From NCBI GenBank assembly GCA_947474435.1, contig CANJII010000014.1:1-64000 (forward strand): a DNA stretch of 64,000 nt, given 5' to 3'. Made by a program: the position numbers and the translations under genes. Below the pieces are notes generated by a model, which worked only from the letters and a program-made list of their open reading frames with translations, was not told the DNA's origin and did no database searches. The stretch comes from Chitinophagaceae bacterium (GTDB lineage: Bacteria; Bacteroidota; Bacteroidia; Chitinophagales; UBA10324). Positions 1 to 9,131 of this stretch are shown piece by piece (position 1 is the first letter of the stretch; each line of letters starts with the position of its first letter).

Positions 1-42
1 CGAAAACAACAAAAAACTGAAATTGAAAACTTAAGCGAGTAA
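1..42 (+). CDS. C-terminal tail of an ORF, possibly the last gene of an IS21-like element
   Basis: The window opens inside a reading frame whose last 13 codons encode a charged tail (RKQQKTEIENLSE) followed by TAA at 40-42. Too little is visible to identify the protein. Its position about 100 bp before the 24-bp terminal-type repeats at 100-147 is where the helper ATPase istB of an IS21-family element would end, so that is the best guess. This is inference from layout, not from sequence similarity. Confidence 0.3.
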   Translation, partial: RKQQKTEIENLSE

Positions 43-99
43 GAAAAACAACCTTGAATCTCACACCACAAAATGTTACAAAATGGAACTCAAATCAGC

Positions 100-148
100 T
101 GGTCAGTTTGCACCGGTTTTTGGTGGTCAATATGCTCCGGTTTTTCCA
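100..148 (+). mobile_element. Right end of an IS21-like insertion sequence (two tandem terminal repeats)
   Basis: Two adjacent 24-bp units at 100-123 and 124-147 match at about 19 of 24 positions; both contain TGGTCA near the start and CCGGTTTTT near the end. Read from the outer side on the minus strand, the end starts TGGAAAAACCGG. Multiple short terminal repeats with a terminal TG/CA dinucleotide are typical of IS21-family ends. The chromosome probably resumes at about 149. The other end lies outside the window, so the target duplication cannot be checked. Confidence 0.5.
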
Positions 149-327
149 CCGGGTTTGAATATTACAGCATTGAAACCGGAATAATTATTAATGTTGATGG
201 AGTGTGTATTTATATTTTGATATGTGCTTTCATTTATTATTCCATTGCTTAAATAAAGATTTTGCCCAAAAACTACAGTAGTAGTTAATGCGAAAGAAAT
301 TATAAAAAGGAGTTTTTTGAAATTCAT
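149..327 (-). pseudogene. 5' fragment of a small secreted-protein gene cut by the IS end
   Basis: The minus-strand frame begins at 327 with a clear signal peptide (MNFKKLLFIISFALTTTVVFGQ) and continues as an Asn/Ile-rich segment with NYSGFNAVIFKPG at the point where the IS-like end begins. The frame runs into the element's terminal repeat and stops at 127, so the last few codons are IS-derived. The original gene was probably longer and encoded an exported protein. Its family cannot be recognised from about 60 residues. Confidence 0.5.
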
Positions 328-473
328 TAAATGATTGGCGTGTTAAAAATAATTAGCTGATTCAACAAAGAATGGTGTAAAAATAAATTCTTATTCACCA
401 AAAAGGTCATGTTGATTTACAAATTATCAAAATGCAAGAATTACTGAATTCATAACTACCTAATTATTAAAGC

Positions 474-2237
474 ATGAGAAGAATTCTACAGTTTTTTATT
501 TTAGTTGTTTGTTTATCGGGCTGGTTGTTTTTTTCCTGTAACCAAACAAAGTATTTATATAAGCAAAACGAGTCATTTGAGAATTTCAAAAAACTGTTTA
601 TCGAATCCATTTGGAAAAACAATCCGGATTGGGCGTTGGTAATGGGTAATCATGAATACGATGAGCGGCTTGAGATACCATCGAAAGAAAACAGAATACG
701 AAAGCTTGATGTCTATAAATCGCTATCAGATAGTTTGAATAAATACGACTGGAAAAAAATTACACCGGAGAATTCGATTGATGCAAGAATCATGATGAAC
801 TTTTTAGAAGCATATAACTGGAGTTGCTATGAATTAAAAAGTTTTGAATGGAATCCTGCCGAATACAATGTAGGCGAAGGATTTGATTTAATACTTGGAA
901 ATTCAAAGGTTTCATTAGAAAAGCGATTGAAAATTATTAACGAAAGGTTACGATATGTACCAGAATATTATATAGTCGCAAAAGCAAATATTCATAAGCC
1001 AACAAAGGAACATACTGAACTTGCCATTTTGCAAAACAAAGGATCACTTGAAATTTTGCAGAAAAATATTCCTGATAGTATCAATTCAAGTAAATTAAGC
1101 AGTGTGGAGAAAACAGAAATCAACAAACAATTGACACAAGCCATTTCGAGTATGAATGAATACATTCAGTATTTGACCGAAATGCAAACATCAATGATGT
1201 TGGATTCATCTGCCTCCCGATCATTCAGGTTGGGGAAAGTTTTATATGAAAAGAAATTTCGTTTTGAAATGCAAAGTTGTTTTTCAGTGGATGAAATATT
1301 TCAAAAGGCGCAAGACCATAAAACTGAAATTCATGCTGAAATGTTGAATTACACAAAAAAATTATGGTCAAAATATTTTGGTTCCGCTCCGGTTCCTAAC
1401 GGTTTAATAGCCGTTAAAATGATGATAGACACTTTAAGTCGGCAACATTGTGTTGCTGATTCTTTTATTGCAACTATAAAAAAACAAATTCCGGAACTTG
1501 AAGCATTCATCAAACAAAAAAATCTATTGTCAATTGATGCTAACAAACCATTGCAGGTTCGTAAAACTCCAATGTACATGCGTGGTGGCGGAGCCGGTGC
1601 AAGCATAAACTCACCCGGACCTTATGACAAAAATGCCAATACCTATTATAATGTAACGCCACTTGATGGTTACACACCTGATGAAGCTGAAAGTTATTTG
1701 CGTGAATACAATAACTGGATTTTGCAAATACTTAATATTCACGAAGCCATTCCCGGGCACTACGCACAATTGGTTTATTCAAATAAAGTAAATGATTTAA
1801 TTAAATCTGTTTTTCAAAACAACTCCATGATTGAAGGTTGGGCTGTTTATGGTGAGCGTATGATGCTGGAAGAAGGGTATGGAAATAACTCCTCGGAAAT
1901 GTGGTTGATGTATTATAAATGGCACTTGCGGTCGACCTTAAATACAATACTTGATTATAGTGTGCAATGCAAGAATATGAGTAAGGAAGAGGCCATTAAA
2001 TTGCTGACTGAAGAAGGTTTTCAAACTGCTGCTGAAGCTGAAGGAAAATGGCACCGGGCCACGCTGACTCAAACTCAACTCTGCTGTTATTTTAATGGTT
2101 ATACCGAAATTTATTCATTGCGCGAAGACCAGAAAAAAAAATTAGGAAATGATTTCTCCTTAAATAAATTTCACGAACAATTTTTAAGTTATGGCAGTGT
2201 GCCTGTGAAATATATTTGGGAAATGATGTCGAAATAA
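474..2237 (+). CDS. DUF885 family lipoprotein, putative metallopeptidase
   Basis: This is a 587-residue protein with a lipoprotein signal (hydrophobic stretch, then LFFSC with Cys at about residue 22), so it should be anchored in the cell envelope. The DUF885 hallmark HEAIPGH is at residues 423-429, followed by EGWAVYGER, which in this family supplies a further acidic ligand; the pattern is that of a zinc-dependent peptidase. Length is normal for the family. The reading frame is intact and the ATG at 474 directly precedes the signal sequence. The substrate is unknown. The downstream neighbours are two secreted metalloproteases, but with 35 bp between genes co-transcription is only possible, not shown. 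Confidence 0.85.
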   Translation: MRRILQFFILVVCLSGWLFFSCNQTKYLYKQNESFENFKKLFIESIWKNNPDWALVMGNHEYDERLEIPSKENRIRKLDVYKSLSDSLNKYDWKKITPENSIDARIMMNFLEAYNWSCYELKSFEWNPAEYNVGEGFDLILGNSKVSLEKRLKIINERLRYVPEYYIVAKANIHKPTKEHTELAILQNKGSLEILQKNIPDSINSSKLSSVEKTEINKQLTQAISSMNEYIQYLTEMQTSMMLDSSASRSFRLGKVLYEKKFRFEMQSCFSVDEIFQKAQDHKTEIHAEMLNYTKKLWSKYFGSAPVPNGLIAVKMMIDTLSRQHCVADSFIATIKKQIPELEAFIKQKNLLSIDANKPLQVRKTPMYMRGGGAGASINSPGPYDKNANTYYNVTPLDGYTPDEAESYLREYNNWILQILNIHEAIPGHYAQLVYSNKVNDLIKSVFQNNSMIEGWAVYGERMMLEEGYGNNSSEMWLMYYKWHLRSTLNTILDYSVQCKNMSKEEAIKLLTEEGFQTAAEAEGKWHRATLTQTQLCCYFNGYTEIYSLREDQKKKLGNDFSLNKFHEQFLSYGSVPVKYIWEMMSK

Positions 2238-2272
2238 GCAGTTATTAATTAATAACCTTAACCCTTAATTAT

Positions 2273-3865
2273 ATGAAGCAATTTTTATTAATTATTTTCT
2301 CTGTTGTATTCAATCAGCAATTATTCGCACAGGAAGAACAACGATGCAATTCATTTGAACTATTGCAACAGTTGAAAGCAGAAAACCCAGCTTATGCGAA
2401 TATGCTTGAACAATCAGAAATATATTTGCAGCAATACATCAGCACTCATAAAAACCATTTGCGAACTATAATCACCATTCCGGTTGTAGTGCATTTATTG
2501 TATAACGCCGACAGCAGTAATCATAAATTAAGCGATTGGCAAATAATTTCACAAATAGATGCGCTTAACGAAGATTACCGATTGATGAATGCCGACAGAT
2601 ATAAGACACCGTCTGTTTTTGATTCAATTGTTGCTGATTGTGAAATAGAATTTTGTTTAGCAAAGAAGGATCCCAATGGAAATGCAACAACAGGAATTGT
2701 AAGAGTAGAAACTCCCTGGGATATTTTTCCTGATTTCAGTTCTGCAAAACAAACTGCTAATGGGGGCGATGATCCGTGGCCATATACTGATTATTTAAAC
2801 ATTTGGGTTTGTGCGTTGCAATACCCTATGCTTGGATATTCAACTTTCCCTTCAGCATCTATAAATGCATCTGATGATGGTGTGGTAATCCATTACAAAA
2901 CATTCGGACGGATAAATGTTTTCTCAACAAAATATAAATTAGGTCGCACAGCTACTCATGAAGTCGGACATTGGTTAAATCTGCTGCACATCTGGGGCGA
3001 TTCACCGGGTTGTTCGACTGATGATAATGTTAGTGATACTCCATTGCAGGATGCTGAACATTATCAATGCATTCCATTTCCATTTGTCAGTTGTAACAAC
3101 TCCGGTGATATGAGTATGAATTACATGGATTACAGTCGAGACAGTTGCATGAATATTTATACCGAAGGGCAAAAAACAAGAATGGTGAGTGCTATAAATT
3201 TATTCCGGACTCCAATTTTAAATTCATCAGCGTGTAATGCAGTGGATACTCTTGCTTACGACATTGGCATTACAAAAATCGCTCAACCCGATTATTTGTT
3301 TTATGGGAATACAATTGCTCCAATAGTTACACTGCACAATTTCGGTTCACAAACAATTTCTGCTTGTGAAATCAAGTATGAAAAAAACTGGAAGAGTAAT
3401 TTGAATTCATTTTCATGGAGCGGCTCACTTGCACCAAATGCAAATGTTGATGTAACACTTCCGGCAATTGCCGATAGTAACTGGTACAATATTTTTTGTG
3501 CATGGACAAAAAATCCAAATGGTAATCAGGATGCAGATACTACTAACGATTTTAAAACACACAGTTATTATTCATTGCCCGACACTCTGAATTCAATAAA
3601 TATTGGTTCAGGTGAAATTCAAAACCAAACTATTTTCATCACAAATTCTTTCGTTACAATTGAAATGAATAATCCTTTGTTGACTGAAAGAAATATTTCT
3701 GTTTATAATTCAATTGGACAAAAATCAAAAATTGCACTGACTAAAACGGCATTGAATAAATATCAATTCAATTTCAATTCTGTTTCATCCGGTATCTATT
3801 ATATCCGGTTCGCTGATAGCCACATATCCATTGTTAAAAGAGTACTGGTTCAGCATGATTTTTAA
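2273..3865 (+). CDS. M43 (pappalysin-like) zinc metalloprotease with T9SS sorting domain
   Basis: A 530-residue secreted protease. It has a signal peptide (MKQFLLIIFSVVFNQQLFAQ), a catalytic domain with the M43 zinc motif HEVGHWLNLLH beginning at His229, and the downstream Met-turn region (MSMNYMDYSRDSCM). The middle is a beta-rich CARDB-like segment (residues about 325-430). The last 75 residues form a T9SS C-terminal sorting domain ending in IVKRVLVQHDF, so export to the cell surface or medium is expected. It is followed 37 bp later by a close paralogue, indicating tandem duplication. Confidence 0.88.
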   Translation: MKQFLLIIFSVVFNQQLFAQEEQRCNSFELLQQLKAENPAYANMLEQSEIYLQQYISTHKNHLRTIITIPVVVHLLYNADSSNHKLSDWQIISQIDALNEDYRLMNADRYKTPSVFDSIVADCEIEFCLAKKDPNGNATTGIVRVETPWDIFPDFSSAKQTANGGDDPWPYTDYLNIWVCALQYPMLGYSTFPSASINASDDGVVIHYKTFGRINVFSTKYKLGRTATHEVGHWLNLLHIWGDSPGCSTDDNVSDTPLQDAEHYQCIPFPFVSCNNSGDMSMNYMDYSRDSCMNIYTEGQKTRMVSAINLFRTPILNSSACNAVDTLAYDIGITKIAQPDYLFYGNTIAPIVTLHNFGSQTISACEIKYEKNWKSNLNSFSWSGSLAPNANVDVTLPAIADSNWYNIFCAWTKNPNGNQDADTTNDFKTHSYYSLPDTLNSINIGSGEIQNQTIFITNSFVTIEMNNPLLTERNISVYNSIGQKSKIALTKTALNKYQFNFNSVSSGIYYIRFADSHISIVKRVLVQHDF

Positions 3866-3902
3866 TTAGTTGGTCACAAGTATATTTGGCAACCGTTCAA
3901 TC

Positions 3903-5486
3903 ATGAATAAAAAAATATTTTTTGTTTTAGTAATCATAATTTTTTTCTGGCAAAAAACTTTTGCTCAGGAAGAACCACGATGCAACTCAGTTGAATACCA
4001 GCAATACCTGAAAGCAACTGTTCCTGGATATTCTGACATGATGGAGCAATCAGAAATTTATTTACAGAATTATATTAACTCCCATAAGGAAAACAGAGCG
4101 CGCACAATCATTACAATACCTGTGGTGGTTCATTTATTATATCATCCTGACAGTCTAAATCATCAATTAAGTGATTGGCAAATTACTTCGCAAATTGATG
4201 CGCTCAATGAAGATTACAGAAGATTTAATGCCGATAAATTCAATACCCCATCGCTCTTTAATTCAATTGGTGCCGATTGCGAAATTGAATTTTGTTTAGC
4301 GAAGAAAGACCCGACAGGAAATACAACAAATGGAATCAGAAGAATTGCAACCTCATTTAATTTTTTTAATGATTTTTCTTCTCCTAAACATACCGCTTCA
4401 GGTGGAGATGATGCATGGCCAAATTCTTCTTATTTAAATATTTGGGTTTGCCCGCTCGAATATCCAATGCTTGGATATGCAACATTTCCAGTGAATATCG
4501 ATTCAAATGACGGTGTTGTAATACATTACAAAGCATTTGGAAGAATAAATTGTTTTTCTCCAAAATATTTTGAAGGAAGAACAGCCACTCATGAAGTAGG
4601 GCATTGGTTAAATCTGGTTCACATTTGGGGCGATTCACCTGGTTGCAGTCCTGATGATAATGTGGATGATACACCTGTTCAGGATAAAGAACACTATAAG
4701 TGTGATGGATTTCCTTTTCCAAGTTGCAATAACACCAGCGATATGTTTATGAATTACATGGATTATACGCTTGACAGTTGTATGAATATTTTCACAATTG
4801 GTCAGCGCAATGCAATGACAGATGCAATTAATGCATTTCGCTCCGGTCTTTTAACATCGGACGGTTGTGTTCCTTTAGCTTCAACATTTGCTTGGGATAT
4901 TGGTGTATCAAAAATTTTACATCCTGATGAGTTTATTTATGGAGAAACAATGAAACCTGTTGTTACTATACATAATTATGGAATACAAACCATTACAACA
5001 GCTGATATTTTTTACACTAAAAACTGGGGAAGCGAGATTCATGTTTTTAACTGGACCGGTTCACTCCCTTCAAACGAAAATATTGATATTACACTTCCTG
5101 AAATTGCTGACAGCTCATGGTACAATTTGTTTTGCGCTTGGACAAAACACCCAAATGGATTTCAGGATGCAGATACTACCAATGATTTTAAAACAAGGAG
5201 TTATATAGTGAGTTTTACTTATCCTGACCCAACCGAAATTTTAAAAATTTACCCGAATCCAAATGGTGGAATTGTTACAGTTGACTTTGGTGAGATAATA
5301 GATTTGAAAGGAACCATAACTGTTTTTAATGTTCTTGGACAACAGCAGAAAATTCAAATGGACCAACTCTCACTTTCAAAATTTCAAATTGATCTTAGTC
5401 ATTTTCCATCAGGCATGTATTTTTTAGACTTTCGGGTAAATGGAAAAAAAATTATTAAAAAAGTGGCTGTTCAGCACGAACGGTAA
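3903..5486 (+). CDS. M43 (pappalysin-like) zinc metalloprotease with T9SS sorting domain, tandem paralogue
   Basis: A 527-residue paralogue of the preceding gene with the same order of parts: signal peptide, catalytic domain with HEVGHWLNLVH starting at His230, Met-turn (FMNYMDYTLDSCM), CARDB-like region and a T9SS tail (IYPNPNGGIVTVDF ... KKVAVQHER). The frame is open from 3870, but the ATG at 3903 is chosen because it places the signal peptide (MNKKIFFVLVIIIFFW) at the very N terminus. Similarity to the upstream copy extends over the whole length, with more divergence in the tail. Substrate preference cannot be told from sequence. Confidence 0.88.
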   Translation: MNKKIFFVLVIIIFFWQKTFAQEEPRCNSVEYQQYLKATVPGYSDMMEQSEIYLQNYINSHKENRARTIITIPVVVHLLYHPDSLNHQLSDWQITSQIDALNEDYRRFNADKFNTPSLFNSIGADCEIEFCLAKKDPTGNTTNGIRRIATSFNFFNDFSSPKHTASGGDDAWPNSSYLNIWVCPLEYPMLGYATFPVNIDSNDGVVIHYKAFGRINCFSPKYFEGRTATHEVGHWLNLVHIWGDSPGCSPDDNVDDTPVQDKEHYKCDGFPFPSCNNTSDMFMNYMDYTLDSCMNIFTIGQRNAMTDAINAFRSGLLTSDGCVPLASTFAWDIGVSKILHPDEFIYGETMKPVVTIHNYGIQTITTADIFYTKNWGSEIHVFNWTGSLPSNENIDITLPEIADSSWYNLFCAWTKHPNGFQDADTTNDFKTRSYIVSFTYPDPTEILKIYPNPNGGIVTVDFGEIIDLKGTITVFNVLGQQQKIQMDQLSLSKFQIDLSHFPSGMYFLDFRVNGKKIIKKVAVQHER

Positions 5487-5543
5487 AATCATATTTCTGT
5501 TTATTTATTATTGAATATGAGAATAGTCACTAAGTACTGAACT

Positions 5544-5551
5544 TACATTTG
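5544..5551 (+). promoter_or_regulatory. Bacteroidota -7 box upstream of mqnE
   Basis: TACATTTG fits the Bacteroidota consensus TAnnTTTG. It ends only 9 bp before the chosen mqnE ATG at 5561, so the transcript would have a leader of only a few bases. No convincing -33 TTG is seen at the expected distance. Confidence 0.35.
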
Positions 5552-5560
5552 CATTCAATT

Positions 5561-6757
5561 ATGACCAACGAAATTTTAATCAATCCCGAATCCATTCAGT
5601 TTATTTTGAATGATGCATCGCTTAGCGATGAACTGAAAAGAATAGGAGAGAAGGTAATTGCTGCTGAAAGAATTTCCCCCGAAGAAGGTTTGTATTTATA
5701 TGAACATGGAAGTTTGGGATTGCTCGGTGCGCTTGCCAATTTTATTCGTGAAAAGAAAAACGGTGATGCTGTATATTTCAATCGGAATTTTCACATTGAA
5801 CCAACCAACAAATGCGTATTCGCCTGCAACTTTTGTTCATATTCCCGATTGATTCAACAGGAAAATGAATCGTGGGAATTATCGCACGATCAAATGATGG
5901 ACATTGTGCGCAAGTATGATGGTGAACCTGTAACCGAAGTTCACATTGTAGGTGGTGTGCATCCGAAAATGAATCTCGATTTTTTCTGCAATCTCATTCG
6001 TGAAATAAAAAAACATCGTCCGGATTTGCATGTCAAAGCTTTCACTGCTGTTGAGTTGGAATACATGTTCCGTAAAGCAAAAGTGAGCGTGAAGGAGGGT
6101 TTGCAAAAATTGAAAGATGCCGGAATGAATTCGATGCCAGGTGGTGGCGCCGAAATTTTTGATGAAGAAATCAGAAGTAAAATCTGTAACGACAAAGCAT
6201 CGTCAGAAGAATGGTTATTGATTCACGAAACTGCACATCAGTTGGGAATACCATCGAACGCAACCATGTTGTATGGTCACATTGAAAATTACTCGCACCG
6301 CATTGATCACATGAACCGCTTGCGCGAATTGCAGGACAGAACTCATAGTTTCAATACTTTTATTCCTCTCAAATTCCGCAATGGTGATAACGATATGAGT
6401 GATGTGCCCGAATCAACAATTGTTGAGGACATGAAGTGTTATGCCATGTCACGCATTTTTCTCGATAACTTCAATCACATAAAAGCATACTGGCCAATGA
6501 TTGGAAGAACAAATGCACAGCTTCTTTTAAATTTTGGAGTGGATGATATTGACGGAACAATTGATGATACCACAAAAATTTATTCTATGGCAGGAGCCGA
6601 AGAACAAAATCCAACAATGAACACAATGGATTTAGTGGATTTAATTTTAGCTGTTAATCGCCGGCCCATTGAGCGCGATACTTTGTATAAACCCATTCGC
6701 GATTTTATTTTAAATCCGATAATTGAAGAAAAAGCAGAACGCGCATATCTGAACTGA
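5561..6757 (+). CDS. mqnE: Aminofutalosine synthase MqnE (radical SAM)
   Basis: A radical SAM enzyme of 398 residues. In the futalosine route to menaquinone, MqnE joins the chorismate-derived enolpyruvyl benzoate and SAM to make aminofutalosine. The cluster motif CVFACNFC (CxxxCxxC) follows FHIEPTNK, the arrangement of MqnE rather than MqnC. The N-terminal part (ERISPEEGLYLYEHGSLGLLGALAN) also reads as MqnE. The frame opens with a TTG at 5549, but the ATG at 5561 is a better start. mqnA lies two genes downstream, which supports the pathway assignment. MqnB, MqnC and MqnD are not in the window. Confidence 0.9.
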   Translation: MTNEILINPESIQFILNDASLSDELKRIGEKVIAAERISPEEGLYLYEHGSLGLLGALANFIREKKNGDAVYFNRNFHIEPTNKCVFACNFCSYSRLIQQENESWELSHDQMMDIVRKYDGEPVTEVHIVGGVHPKMNLDFFCNLIREIKKHRPDLHVKAFTAVELEYMFRKAKVSVKEGLQKLKDAGMNSMPGGGAEIFDEEIRSKICNDKASSEEWLLIHETAHQLGIPSNATMLYGHIENYSHRIDHMNRLRELQDRTHSFNTFIPLKFRNGDNDMSDVPESTIVEDMKCYAMSRIFLDNFNHIKAYWPMIGRTNAQLLLNFGVDDIDGTIDDTTKIYSMAGAEEQNPTMNTMDLVDLILAVNRRPIERDTLYKPIRDFILNPIIEEKAERAYLN

Positions 6758-6817
6758 TTTTTTTATTTAGTCAGAAATCCAATGAACTAATAAACCAATG
6801 AACAAGTCAGTCAAATT

Positions 6818-7432
6818 GTGATAGAACTATTTTTAATACGCCACGGCGAAACAGAGTACAACAAAAAGGGAATAGTGCAGGGGCGCGGAGTAAATCCTCC
6901 GTTGAATGAAAAAGGAAAATCGCAGGCTAAATCTTTTTTTCAGAAATATCAGGCAGAGCCTTTTGAAATTATTTACACTTCAACTTTGCAGCGCGCAATT
7001 GAATCTGTTCAGTCATTCATTGATTTAAAAATTCCGCACGAAAAATTTTCGGAGTTAGATGAAATTGGCTGGGGCGATTTTGAAGGACGAGAGGTGGATG
7101 ATTATTTCCACAGCGAATTCAAACGGATAATTGGTGAATGGAAAAATGGAAATCACAATGAAAAAACCGCGAATGGAGAAAGCCCGTTGGAGTTGCAGGA
7201 AAAACACAATCGGTTTATTAAAGTGTTGCAATCACGACCGCAGAAAAAAATATTAGTATGTATGCACGGCAGAGCGATGCGCATTTTGCTTTGCACATTG
7301 TTAAATAAATCATTAAGCGTGATGGATGAATTTCCACATTACAACTTATCACTTTATCGTGTTCAGTTTGATGGAACAGAATTTAAAATCACTGCATTCA
7401 ACGATCTGACTCACTTGCATGTCGAAGTATAA
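6818..7432 (+). CDS. Histidine phosphatase (phosphoglycerate mutase-like) family protein
   Basis: A 204-residue protein starting at GTG 6818. The phosphohistidine motif RHGET is near the N terminus (LFLIRHGETEYN), the second catalytic region appears as the Glu/Asp pair in SELDEIGWGDFEG, and the second His is in VCMHGRAMR. This identifies the phosphatase branch of the superfamily. It sits between mqnE and mqnA and overlaps mqnA by 14 bp, so it is almost certainly co-translated with it. No phosphatase step is known in the futalosine pathway, so its substrate is unknown; it may be unrelated to menaquinone. Confidence 0.85.
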   Translation: MIELFLIRHGETEYNKKGIVQGRGVNPPLNEKGKSQAKSFFQKYQAEPFEIIYTSTLQRAIESVQSFIDLKIPHEKFSELDEIGWGDFEGREVDDYFHSEFKRIIGEWKNGNHNEKTANGESPLELQEKHNRFIKVLQSRPQKKILVCMHGRAMRILLCTLLNKSLSVMDEFPHYNLSLYRVQFDGTEFKITAFNDLTHLHVEV

Positions 7433-8171
7433 AATTGCCTCTGTTTCTTATTTGAATTCGAAACCTTTTTTGTATGGATTAAAAAATTATCCGTTCAAAT
7501 CTGAAATTGAATTTTCAGTTAACACTCCGGCAAAAATTTCTAACCAATTATTAAATGGCGAAGTTGATTTGGCATTGGTTCCGGTAGCCGTGCTTTCTCA
7601 ATTGAGGGAATATCATTTACTCAATGGATTTTGTATTGGTTCCAATGGTCCTGTTCAATCAGTTAGTCTGTTTTCTGAATTACCAATTGAAAAATGCAAA
7701 ACAGTTTTACTCGATTATCAATCGCGTACTTCAGTAATGCTCACCAAAATTTTATTTCAGAAACATTGGAAATTGTTTCCGCAATTTGCTTCAACTGAAG
7801 AAGGATACGAACAAAATATAAAAGGTGAAACTGCAGGATTGGTTATTGGCGACCGGGCACTTGCTTTAAAACATAAATTACCGTTCGTGTATGATTTAAG
7901 TACTGAATGGAAAAAGCTGACCAATCTTCCGTTTGTTTTTGCTGCCTGGATAAGTGCAAATAAAATTCCGGATGAAATTGAAAATGAATTGACAAAAGCA
8001 TTTCAATATGGGATAAACAACATTGATAAAGTTATTGCCGAAGAACAAAATAATTATTCCGGAATTGATGTAAATGATTACCTCACCAATGGAATAGATT
8101 TTATTCTCGACGACGAAAAAATTAAAGCAATGAAATTGTTTTTGACTTATTTAAAAGAGATAGAAATTTAA
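7419..8171 (+). CDS. mqnA: Chorismate dehydratase MqnA (menaquinone biosynthesis)
   Basis: A 250-residue periplasmic-binding-protein-fold enzyme without a signal peptide. MqnA dehydrates chorismate to 3-enolpyruvylbenzoate, the first futalosine-pathway step. Recognisable segments are SVSYLNSKPFLYGL at the N terminus, NGEVDLALVPVAVL in the ligand pocket and GLVIGDRAL in the middle. Length is normal. It overlaps the phosphatase gene by 14 bp and lies close to mqnE, so all three are probably one operon. Confidence 0.9.
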   Translation: MSKYKIASVSYLNSKPFLYGLKNYPFKSEIEFSVNTPAKISNQLLNGEVDLALVPVAVLSQLREYHLLNGFCIGSNGPVQSVSLFSELPIEKCKTVLLDYQSRTSVMLTKILFQKHWKLFPQFASTEEGYEQNIKGETAGLVIGDRALALKHKLPFVYDLSTEWKKLTNLPFVFAAWISANKIPDEIENELTKAFQYGINNIDKVIAEEQNNYSGIDVNDYLTNGIDFILDDEKIKAMKLFLTYLKEIEI

Positions 8172-8243
8172 TTGCCTGATGATGTGTTAAATTATTTTCG
8201 GAATTTATTTTGATTTATTTATCATTGAATAAATTCAGTTAAA

Positions 8244-8927
8244 ATGTTTCCAATAGCTCTTGCGATTGCACCCGGGTTAGCCATCATTATTTTTATTTAT
8301 TGGAAAGATAAATTTGACAGGGAACCAAAACGCTTACTTGGTTTAAGTTTTTTACTGGGCGCGTTCAGCATTATTCCTGCAATAATATTAGAAGTGTTGT
8401 TTTCCAATTATGCCGAATCAATTCCGGTTTATCTGGTGTCAAATGCTGTTAAAGCAGTATTGGTAGTTGGGTTGGCCGAAGAAGGTTCAAAATATTTTAT
8501 GGTGCGTTATTTTTTATATCCGCGCAAAGCATTCAACGAACCATTTGATGGCATTACTTATTGCGTAATGGTTTCAATGGGATTTGCAACGGTTGAAAAT
8601 GTGATGTATGTAATGGATGGCGGTATGAGCGCTGCATTATTAAGAATGGTTACGGCCGTTCCTGCTCATGCCACTTTCGGTATTGTGATGGGCTATTACT
8701 TAGGATTAAAAAAATTTGATACTCAAAACAAAAACAATGGATTGAAAGCCCTTGGATTTGCAGCATTGTTGCATGGTGCATATGATTTTTTTCTGTTCAT
8801 TAACTATTATCCGGGAATGGCTATTGGTGCTTTATTATCGTTGCGATATGGAATAAATTTTTCGCGCAAAGCAATAAAGCTGCATCAACAGGTTTCGCCA
8901 TTCAGGAAAGAATTTATCAAAGATTAA
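8244..8927 (+). CDS. PrsW family intramembrane metalloprotease
   Basis: A 227-residue polytopic membrane protein. The PrsW signature EEGSK is at residues 79-83, followed by the family's other conserved segments VENVMYV, PAHATFGIVMGYYLG and LHGAYDFF, whose His residues are the presumed metal ligands. In Bacillus subtilis PrsW cuts an anti-sigma factor; no sigma/anti-sigma pair is next to this gene, so the substrate here is unknown. The gene stands alone between mqnA and an outer-membrane protein. Confidence 0.82.
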   Translation: MFPIALAIAPGLAIIIFIYWKDKFDREPKRLLGLSFLLGAFSIIPAIILEVLFSNYAESIPVYLVSNAVKAVLVVGLAEEGSKYFMVRYFLYPRKAFNEPFDGITYCVMVSMGFATVENVMYVMDGGMSAALLRMVTAVPAHATFGIVMGYYLGLKKFDTQNKNNGLKALGFAALLHGAYDFFLFINYYPGMAIGALLSLRYGINFSRKAIKLHQQVSPFRKEFIKD

Positions 8928-9131
8928 TTTTTTTGATAAGTCAACTGGATTTGAATTTTTCATTCACAATTCTTAAGATATTTTAATCAGCTGATTGCTT
9001 TTCAGGTCTGAACTTATGAAGCATAATTTAAAAACACCTTATACCGATAAAAAAATATATTTTATGACCTATAACTTTTAAAATTTAAACAAGTAAAGAG
9101 GTGCAAGACAAAAAGCCAAAACACCTTTTTT

